Shown here piece by piece: positions 15,983 to 23,600 of a DNA stretch of 64,000 nt (the first letter of the stretch is position 1; each line of letters opens with the position of its first letter). Source of the DNA: a virus. The translations under genes were made by a program, and so were the position numbers. The notes under the pieces are model-generated. The model did not search any database and was not told the origin of the DNA. It saw only the letters and a list, made by a program, of their open reading frames with translations. The stretch is taken from positions 1 to 64,000 of IMG/VR virus record IMGVR_UViG_3300004448_000085; one strand, written 5' to 3'.

Positions 15983-17215
15983 ATGTGGGGGTCAGCATTG
16001 ATAGAAGACGATTTTGGAGAAGTTCATTCTGTTACCCCTGTTTCCGATGGAGAAGTTCAATCAATTAAAAAGCAACATCATTTTGCTCCAAACGGAGATG
16101 GTTGGTTTGAAGCGTCTCTTGGTTGTAACGCTGAAACTCTTGTAAAACGCTTGAGAAAAGCACGAAGAAACAATAAAGACAATCGTGAAGAAATTGACAG
16201 TTTTATCAAAGATGTTAGGAAAATTAAATCTCTTGAAACAGATATGACAATCAAAGCCTTGTCATGGGGAGAGCCTTATGATAATACTATGAAGCAACTC
16301 GGACTCAATGACCGCAAACTCAAGAGTTTGCGTAAGTTTGGTGAATCCCGCAGCGTAAATCTTGAGAGAGCATGTATGCTATGGGATAAGGCCGAACAGA
16401 CGCTAAAAATGCTTGACGAGCATGAGGATGTTTGGGGTGTTGAAGAGCAACAAGCGTGGGCTATGGCTATGGGTGACCGAAGTTCGGCTCGTAAGATGTG
16501 GTCAAATGCTTTACATCCAATTGAAAAACTCACAAAGGCGGAACTGTCTTTCTTAGAGTATGCTGCAAAAGAACTCTTAGAAAAAGGCCCAATGAAAGTG
16601 ACTACAATACGCAGTAATTTTTCTGATGCTGGTCTATTAAGAAAATCTCAAACAGATAGAAAACTTACAACTCTTATGAATATGTATGGCGAAGACATGG
16701 ATATTGTCAAAGGGGCAGTGAGAGGAACTTATGTTCGTATTTCAAGTGACGGCTTGGTGTTGAAAGATGTGTGGTCTTACAGCGCTGGCTTCATTGACGC
16801 TGATGGTTACATTACTATTACAGAGCGTGGTGAACCTCGTGCTGGTATGATTGCTACTGGGGACAGAGGTAAAGTTCACTGTGAAGATTTGTTCAAAACG
16901 CTGGAATGCGGTGTGTTGTCTACAGATAATAAAGTCTACAAAGACACCCAAAGAAGCCAACATCGTTTACAATTTTACTCTAAGGCTGATTTACGAAAGT
17001 TACTTGGAGGGGTGTCACCTCACCTGAAAATGAAGTCTGTTCAAGCAAAGGCAGTTTTGGCTTTCATTGATGAGAAAGATAAAACTCGTAAGCAAGAACT
17101 TAAGCGCTTAGTGCGATACGAGAATTGGAAAGATGACAAAAGAAAATCTCGTGCTTTGTTAGATGGTTGGGGAATTGATATGGACACTATTGGAAAATAC
17201 AGGGAGGGGCTATGA
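15983..17215 (+). CDS. LAGLIDADG-type protein (homing-endonuclease-like)
   Basis: A 410-residue protein. The C-terminal part has one LAGLIDADG helix, S-A-G-F-I-D-A-D-G-Y-I-T-I (residues 267-279, acidic residue D274), followed by a typical beta segment and K-A-V-L-A-F-I-D. The N-terminal 260 residues are helical and charged, with a possible DNA-binding region (L-N-D-R-K-L-K-S-L-R-K-F-G). Only one LAGLIDADG motif is visible, so an active nuclease would have to dimerise. Homing endonucleases cut DNA to spread their own gene; some members have become regulators. It sits with the HMG-CoA lyase-like gene between terminase and portal, so it may have mobilised this insertion. Its end overlaps the portal start by ATGA. 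Confidence 0.75.
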   Translation: MWGSALIEDDFGEVHSVTPVSDGEVQSIKKQHHFAPNGDGWFEASLGCNAETLVKRLRKARRNNKDNREEIDSFIKDVRKIKSLETDMTIKALSWGEPYDNTMKQLGLNDRKLKSLRKFGESRSVNLERACMLWDKAEQTLKMLDEHEDVWGVEEQQAWAMAMGDRSSARKMWSNALHPIEKLTKAELSFLEYAAKELLEKGPMKVTTIRSNFSDAGLLRKSQTDRKLTTLMNMYGEDMDIVKGAVRGTYVRISSDGLVLKDVWSYSAGFIDADGYITITERGEPRAGMIATGDRGKVHCEDLFKTLECGVLSTDNKVYKDTQRSQHRLQFYSKADLRKLLGGVSPHLKMKSVQAKAVLAFIDEKDKTRKQELKRLVRYENWKDDKRKSRALLDGWGIDMDTIGKYREGL

Positions 17216-18993
17216 TGGCTGAGGAAAATCAAAGTATTGTCAGTCGTTTTCTCTCTACACTGAGCAGCCCGTTCAGGCGAAGGACTACACCTCAACCGCA
17301 AATGCCTCTGTATACTACTGGTATACAAGAGCCAGTTTTAGCACAAGGTATCACTCTACCAGCACTTTATGCTGTGTCAAATGAGAATCTTATTCTTAGA
17401 ACCGTTATTACAAAACTCGGTCAAGAAGTATTCCGTAGGGGTTACTACTGGGAAAAGAAGTTTCGTATGAAATGTCTTGAATGTGAAGAAGAGTTTCAAC
17501 ACGAAGTTGATGAATGTCCTACTTGCGGCGGAGATGTTCGTAAACCCGACCCTGACCAAATACTATACGGTAAGTGGTTACTACAACAAGAAAACTCTAT
17601 GGAACAAAGTTTCATGCAAATCCTTCATGAAATTGAGCGTGACTTGAACATCGTAGACGATGCGTTTATGTTAATGATTAAAGAATACTATGTTGATGAA
17701 AAGACTGGTGAAGTTCAGTTTTACAGAGTTAAAGAACTCATTCGTGGTGACCCTATTTTTATGCGAATTATTGCTGACAAGCGTGGAGTCCGTGGTGGGC
17801 GATACAAGATTTGTCGTATTCATCGTAGCGAAATTGCATATCCGGGGCAAGAGCCAAAATGTAAGATATGCGGCGCTCGTTTAGTTGATGCTCATTATGT
17901 CAATATGGCTGGCTCAGGTAAAAATCAATACTTCATGAAAGGAGAAGTCATTCACCTTTCAAAATACAATCCGGGTAAACTCTACGGGCGTGCTCCAGTA
18001 AATACTCTATGGCGACAAGCCATGACACTCACTGCTATGGATAATTACATTTACACAGCCTATCAAAAGCGTAGGATTCCCAAGGGTATAGTCAGCGTGA
18101 CTACAGATAATCTTGAGTCAATGAAGTCTTTTTGGAAAGGCGTTGATGAAAAGATGGAGCGTGACCCTCACTACATTCCTAAAGTTGGTATTGAATCCGC
18201 TTCAGGTCGTGGTGGTGTAAACTGGGTTAAGTTCATGGACACACTTGAAGAAATGCAATACATAGCGGTTCGTGATGAAATACGAAATCGTATTGCCGCT
18301 TTCTATGGTGTTTCTTCTATTTTTATGATTGATAACGGTAAATCGGGAGGGTTAAACAATGAAGGGTTACAGATTCTTGTTACAAATCGTGCAGTTGAAT
18401 ACGGACAGAAAGTGTATACAGATGTTTTGTTTCCTCGTATGCTTCGTGAGTTTGATGTTACCGATTGGAAACTTACTCTCTATCCTAACGAAGAAGAAGA
18501 CGAGATTACAAGACTTCGCCGTGATGAAATGGAGGTCAATCTTGCACAAAGAATGCAAATGCTTGGGTATGAACCTGAGTTACTTGAAGAAGGTGACAGA
18601 GATGTTCGTTTCAGTTACCGCAAGAAACCACCTCAACCACCTCAACCCGAAGGACAACCGCCTCAGCAACAGAAGCCGGGTGCTATGCCTCCTCCACAAG
18701 CGGGAGGCGGTATGCCTCCAAGACAAGCCATGCCTCCTCCACAAGCGGGAGGCGGTATGCCCCCTCAAATGATGCAAGGTGGTAGAATGCCTCCTCAGAT
18801 GATGCCTCCGTCACAACCCGGTGGAGAAGGAATGGGTATTCGGACTCCACGCTCACCAGCAAGACCTGAACAAAGAAGTAGTATGGGTTCGGGTTCACCA
18901 ATGAGTAGCGTTCAGCAAAGAGGAGCAGCGCCCAACATACAACAACAAAACTCACAAAGAATCCAAGATAGTAGACGGCCTCGTGGTGCGTAA
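17212..18993 (+). CDS. Portal protein with two zinc-ribbon insertions
   Basis: A 593-residue portal. The dodecameric portal forms the vertex through which DNA enters and leaves the head and on which the terminase docks. Portal-like sections: N-terminal P-A-L-Y-A-V-S-N-E-N-L-I-L-R-T-V-I-T-K, a middle with H-L-S-K-Y-N-P-G-K-L-Y-G-R-A-P, and R-I-A-A-F-Y-G-V-S-S-I-F. Two metal sites are inserted: C88, C91, C102, C105 and C201, H204, C217, C220. The C-terminal 120 residues are a Pro/Gln/Met/Gly low-complexity tail with a repeated P-P-P-Q-A-G-G-G-M-P unit. The start could be either of two adjacent ATGs (17212 or 17215). Position after the terminase is typical. Confidence 0.88.
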   Translation: MMAEENQSIVSRFLSTLSSPFRRRTTPQPQMPLYTTGIQEPVLAQGITLPALYAVSNENLILRTVITKLGQEVFRRGYYWEKKFRMKCLECEEEFQHEVDECPTCGGDVRKPDPDQILYGKWLLQQENSMEQSFMQILHEIERDLNIVDDAFMLMIKEYYVDEKTGEVQFYRVKELIRGDPIFMRIIADKRGVRGGRYKICRIHRSEIAYPGQEPKCKICGARLVDAHYVNMAGSGKNQYFMKGEVIHLSKYNPGKLYGRAPVNTLWRQAMTLTAMDNYIYTAYQKRRIPKGIVSVTTDNLESMKSFWKGVDEKMERDPHYIPKVGIESASGRGGVNWVKFMDTLEEMQYIAVRDEIRNRIAAFYGVSSIFMIDNGKSGGLNNEGLQILVTNRAVEYGQKVYTDVLFPRMLREFDVTDWKLTLYPNEEEDEITRLRRDEMEVNLAQRMQMLGYEPELLEEGDRDVRFSYRKKPPQPPQPEGQPPQQQKPGAMPPPQAGGGMPPRQAMPPPQAGGGMPPQMMQGGRMPPQMMPPSQPGGEGMGIRTPRSPARPEQRSSMGSGSPMSSVQQRGAAPNIQQQNSQRIQDSRRPRGA

Positions 18994-19038
18994 GGCTATT
19001 TAGGGTGGTATTACTACGACTGCAATAGAGGCGATACT

Positions 19039-19392
19039 ATGGACTTACTCAAGATGAATCCAATGGCACGAAAATTAACTGTTCATACAGATGCTTTTAA
19101 CAAAGCATTAGAGAGCAGTGACCCGTTTGCAGCACAGCAACATCTAAATGAAATTATGAAGTTTGCTGGATATTTGAATGAAGATATTCATTCCGCTGTT
19201 GTTAAAGCAGAATCAGAACTTACTACTGTAGTTCAACCCGGAGAAGCAACCATTCTCAAAATGAGCAAGACAGGAGCGAAGTTTGATGTCTCTCAGCGAA
19301 GCGATGTCCTACCCGGCACAATTATGTCTGCACGCACTGGTAATGGTATGCGTAAACACTTCGGAACTTTTGGTCGCTACTCCCCTAAGTGA
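19039..19392 (+). CDS. 117-residue hypothetical protein
   Basis: Not recognised. A helical N-terminal part (M-D-L-L-K-M-N-P-M-A-R-K-L start) and a basic C-terminus with M-S-A-R-T-G-N-G-M-R-K-H-F-G. GAGGCGAT precedes the ATG by 4 bases, a ribosome site shared with the gene at 6769. It follows the portal after a 45-bp gap and is followed by another small gene. A head-assembly accessory is plausible from context alone. Confidence 0.66.
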   Translation: MDLLKMNPMARKLTVHTDAFNKALESSDPFAAQQHLNEIMKFAGYLNEDIHSAVVKAESELTTVVQPGEATILKMSKTGAKFDVSQRSDVLPGTIMSARTGNGMRKHFGTFGRYSPK

Positions 19393-19403
19393 AGGTGTCT
19401 TAC

Positions 19404-19751
19404 ATGACTGATGAATCTGTTGCAGAGCGTTTAATGAACACTCTAATTTCTAAAATGGAAACAATGGATGGTGACTTACAGATACTTAAAGCGGAGAATC
19501 AACAACTTCGTAATGCAGTAAGTGACCCCATTTCTATGCTACGCAAAGCAGGTTTTGTTCCCACTTCTACTCCACTAAGCCAAGATGTATCTACAGATGC
19601 ATTTAGAGGTGATATTGGAGTTGAAAATCAAATGGACTCAGCATTACTTAAGAGTCAAAATGAATACTCAAACAATGATATTCATTTGATGTCTTGGGAT
19701 GAGATACATGAAATGGCTGAACAAGCCAAAGGAACAGAGGTGATACAATGA
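19404..19751 (+). CDS. Small coiled-coil protein with MSWDEIHEMA C-terminal motif
   Basis: A 115-residue acidic protein. A predicted coiled coil at about residues 10-45 (K-M-E-T-M-D-G-D-L-Q-I-L-K-A-E-N-Q-Q-L) is followed by a polar linker and a C-terminal motif M-S-W-D-E-I-H-E-M-A (bases 19689-19718). Nearly the same motif, M-S-W-E-E-V-H-Q-L-A, ends the prohead protease/scaffold protein, so both may bind the same capsid or portal surface. The ATG at 19404 has AAGGTG upstream; a GTG at 19389 overlapping the previous stop is possible. A scaffolding accessory is my inference. Confidence 0.68.
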   Translation: MTDESVAERLMNTLISKMETMDGDLQILKAENQQLRNAVSDPISMLRKAGFVPTSTPLSQDVSTDAFRGDIGVENQMDSALLKSQNEYSNNDIHLMSWDEIHEMAEQAKGTEVIQ

Positions 19752-19936
19752 GGCCCATACCATCCCCAATAGGAAAATCAGTTATTGATATAATGAACAA
19801 GGCACAAACCATGATTGAGCGTATTGATGTTCTTTCTAAAGCAAAGAAGTGCAAAGACTGCGGTGATGGTAAGTGCAACTGCAAAGACTGTCCTGAATGT
19901 GGTTCTAAAATGAACAAGATGGGTTGCATAAAATGA
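19748..19936 (+). CDS. Small cysteine-rich protein
   Basis: A 62-residue protein. A helical first half (S-V-I-D-I-M-N-K-A-Q-T-M-I-E-R-I) is followed by a Cys cluster: C-K-D-C-G-D-G-K-C-N-C-K-D-C-P-E-C-G with a final G-C. Eight cysteines could hold two zinc ions. ATGA overlaps at both ends place it in a tight chain with its neighbours. Another dense Cys protein lies at 1434; the two are not obviously alike beyond composition. Function unknown. Confidence 0.65.
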   Translation: MRPIPSPIGKSVIDIMNKAQTMIERIDVLSKAKKCKDCGDGKCNCKDCPECGSKMNKMGCIK

Positions 19937-20655
19937 ACTGTGGTGGCAACAAAATGGCTAAAGGTAGCGATGGCGGGACATTCACCATTGGAGATGCACA
20001 GAAAAGAAACGCTGGTCAGTCTCCTGAAGATAGAGAAGAAACAGACTACTCACGAGCACCCGGCGAAGATTATGATAGGACAATGCGTGAATATGATGAA
20101 GCAGAGGCTAATGAAAAACCAATGTCAATGCGTGAAGATACTACTACAGCGAGAACTTTACCTCTTAGCGAAGGCCCATCTCGTGAGCAAAAGCGTGGAG
20201 AGCAAGGTCGTGGGGTTGCGGTTAAAAAGCCGGGATTCCGTAGTGATGAACCTATGCCTTTGAGCGATGAATCAGCATCAGGAAGACCTGAAGAAGTGAA
20301 TGCTGAAAGAAGTCGTAGAAAAGATGAACGGAATGCCAGTAATAAAAAGAGTATCTTTGGGCATAGGCAAGCAAGGCGAGTGGCTAAATCCGAAAGTGGA
20401 GCACAGCCGGGATTCAATACTTCATTTGACACTAAGCCTCAAGACATCGCATTTGTCTCAGAAAGCGGTGGTCAAACACGAAACGCTTACTACACTACCA
20501 ATCAACATTTGCTTGATTCAGATGATGTGGCTAACAAAGGTGCAACCTCTGTTTCAGTCAGTCTTGAAAAACTTGCATCTATGCTGAATCCACATGAAGG
20601 TGGTGGGGCAAGTCGTCTTGATGACGGCGGGGTTCTGAAAAACAACCCCAATTAA
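19933..20655 (+). CDS. 240-residue charged low-complexity protein
   Basis: Not recognised. The protein is Arg/Glu/Asp/Ser-rich and looks largely disordered (R-E-Q-K-R-G-E-Q-G-R-G-V-A-V-K-K), with a short ordered C-terminal region ending S-V-S-L-E-K-L-A-S-M-L-N. I chose the ATG at 19933, which overlaps the previous stop (ATGA), over an upstream in-frame TTG. It precedes the 1809-residue protein after 12 bases. The composition suggests a linker or scaffold-like virion protein. Confidence 0.65.
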   Translation: MNCGGNKMAKGSDGGTFTIGDAQKRNAGQSPEDREETDYSRAPGEDYDRTMREYDEAEANEKPMSMREDTTTARTLPLSEGPSREQKRGEQGRGVAVKKPGFRSDEPMPLSDESASGRPEEVNAERSRRKDERNASNKKSIFGHRQARRVAKSESGAQPGFNTSFDTKPQDIAFVSESGGQTRNAYYTTNQHLLDSDDVANKGATSVSVSLEKLASMLNPHEGGGASRLDDGGVLKNNPN

Positions 20656-20667
20656 GGGGTGTTTTGA

Positions 20668-23600
20668 ATGAGAGAATCACCATCGGATTGGTATTACAGA
20701 AGTCGTAATGACCTTCTTAAGTCAATTTTTGATGGTCTTGACTTGGATAACAGTCTTGGTAATTTCTATTTTGCTAAGATGAACTTAGAAAATCACAACG
20801 AAACTATACCACAGACTCCGCTGGATGATGTGTGTTATTCAATCCTAAAAGAAAAACAAAGAAAGCATCGTTTTGATAAAAAAACAACAGGTGCTACTTT
20901 CGTAAGAGGCGCTGAGATGAAACTCGGTGACCACCCATGGCAAAATAGAATGAAAGAAAGACCTTTACACGAAGTAGCCTCTTCATTCCCTCATGCTGAG
21001 TTCGCTCAAGGACAACATTACCCTGAGTCACATCCTCATCATAAGAAACACCATGTTCTCCGTCAAAAAAATACCATAACTCAAAGGTCGGCTATGACTG
21101 AAAAGTTAAGACGGTTCTACTTACCATCAAAACCCGGTGGTGAAAGTATGTCTCTTCGGCATAAAATGGCTGAAATAGGTAAAGAGCGTCTTGAAGAAAA
21201 AAAGAATAACCCAGCGGTAGTTGGTAAACTTCGTTATGATACAGAATTGGGTAAAGAAGTGAGGCATCATAATTTTCTTGGCCCTTTGAATGACCACTAT
21301 CAACACGACATTTATGAAAATAATTTTCAACAGTGGATGACTCAAAATCGTGACCTTGAAAAAGAAATGATTGACAAGTTTCCAAAACCAGCGGAACATG
21401 AACATGCTTTGAGACTAAAGCACTTTGAAGACGCAGCCGATGGTTGGGAGAGCGACCAATATCATAGTGAAGCGCTTGACCCAAAGGCTAAGATGAGTGA
21501 GCAAGAGATTCAAGACCACATTTATTCGGGTAAACCTGAGAGCGAACTTGAACCATTAAATCTCAAAGAAAGTTTAGGTCACGAAGGTTACTTGTATGGT
21601 TTAGAGTTTTTGAATCCACTTGATAGGCATAATGTCATCCAACATCTACACGAAAAAGGCAGTGACCATGCTAACGCTCAAAATATAGAGTTGGGTAATA
21701 ATGGTGTAATTAGCGCTGGTCGCATCAAAAGAAATCTTGCTCAAAGATTTACTGGTGAGTTTGACCACTACATGCGACCTCAACACCTACATGGTGCTAA
21801 TGTCAAAAAGCACTATGAAACTGTAGACGATATTCCTGATGGTGAAAGTAGATACATGAAATCATCTTTGCTAAAGGCTATGCAAGAAACACCATTTGAT
21901 GCTAAAAACGAAGGAACTACTTCAGTCTATCAAAATCTTCTTGAGGAGTATAACGAGTTATTACATGAACACCGTGACAGTATGGAGCAAGGAACTTACG
22001 AAGATAATGATGAAAGCGCTTTACAACATCTACCGATAAAGGGAATGATGCAGGGGCGCAAAATAGCAAAGGGTCATGATAACCCGGAAAGCGTTTTGGG
22101 TGAACTAAAAATCCTTGACGAAAAACCATACGAGCATGTTGATTTAGAAACAATGTTGGGCTTAATGGGATATAATGCTGATTTGACAGAAATGGAGTCA
22201 CACCCACTACTTCATGGATATGAAGGCCCACTTGTGAGCCAAGAAAAAGTTCGTCAAGTCATAAAAAAGGCAAAGGAAATGTCAGAGGTTGAAAGGCAAC
22301 AAAAGCCAATTCGTATGCATGACTCCTTTCATCATGTAGGAAAGAACGGGCCTGACCTCGCTGATATTCCTGAAGATGAAAAGGAACATTGGCTGACTGA
22401 TGAAGATAACAATGTCATGGGTCTTGGTGCTCCATTTGCTGAAGACTTTCACCATCAAGGTGGTATGGGTAGAAATGTGTTGCATAAATTAGAGATGATG
22501 CATGAAAGTCTACCTAAAGATGAAGATGGCTTTTCAATAATGGGTAAAACCGAAGGAGACAGATTCATTCCTAATCCAAAAACAGTAGGTCTTTGGGGTC
22601 GTTATATTCCTTCTTTGTATTCTAAAGAGACAAGAGAACACGCAGGTCATCACGGTATTTCTTCTCTTTGGGATGCGGCTAACCATCGTGGAATGACAAA
22701 AGTGAGAAACACAAAGAACATGCCATTCCGTCAAAAAACATCGCTTATTGGTGGTTACTCAAATAAAGTTAGATACATGAATGACGATGAGCGTAAAGCG
22801 TATTTCAACGGCCCAGCCAATAGAAGTGCCATTAGTGCAGACAATTATTTTAACGCAAACCCAATCAACGCTCTTGGTGGTATCGGACTTAAAGCAACTC
22901 AATCACTAAACAATGCAAAGCATTCTCATCGTTTGGCTACCGCTGGTGGTAGACTTCATCCACCACATGCCCCAATGGAAAAGAAAAGTTGGCTTAGCAA
23001 AAAAGAACTTGGTGCTAATACCATACTGAGTCACAATAATAACAACAAGGAATTGTTTAGTATCTTTCAGGGGCATAAGAAAAAGAAAAAGAAAGATATA
23101 CCGTTATCCGCTGAAGCCGAAGATGAACTTGAGGCTTTAGAGCATGAGTATGATGAAATCAGTAATCAAATGATGGACTTTGAAGAAAGTAGCGATGAGT
23201 ATGCGAGATTGAATCTTCGCTTGCACGAAATAGCAAGCCAAGAAGAAGAAATTGAAGCAAAGTCGCAACCTGACGAAAAAAATACATTTGACCAAGTTAC
23301 TAATAACGCTGAAATCAAAGACCAACATGACCATGCTGCTATCTTAAAAATGGCTCAAAAAATGAAACCTGCGTTTGAAAAAGCAGACCCTGATGCTTTT
23401 AATCCTGAGTTCCCTGACAAGTTCTTAGCCAACACTTCTCGTTTGATGCGTGACGCTAACATGGCTTTGTTAAGACTACCACACTCGGCTCACGGTCTAC
23501 ATACTCATGGATATGGTGAAGTTATGGAGGAACACAAAAGTGCCAGTGAGTTGTTATCCGATGGTGAAAATGTAGTATCTCCTCATCACACAATTGCCAG

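Noticed and set aside
15983-17215. Intein or intron-encoded endonuclease
   Set aside because: The gene is free-standing with its own ribosome site; terminase and portal frames are intact with no splice-junction residues seen.
18359-18772. 137-residue plus-strand frame inside the portal gene
   Set aside because: Shadow of the portal low-complexity tail; it has no ribosome site and is Leu/Arg/Cys-rich nonsense with repeats mirroring the portal repeats.
20070-20432. 120-residue minus-strand frame opposite the 240-residue charged protein
   Set aside because: Ser/Arg/Leu-rich antisense shadow of a low-complexity gene, with no start signal and within a coupled plus-strand chain.
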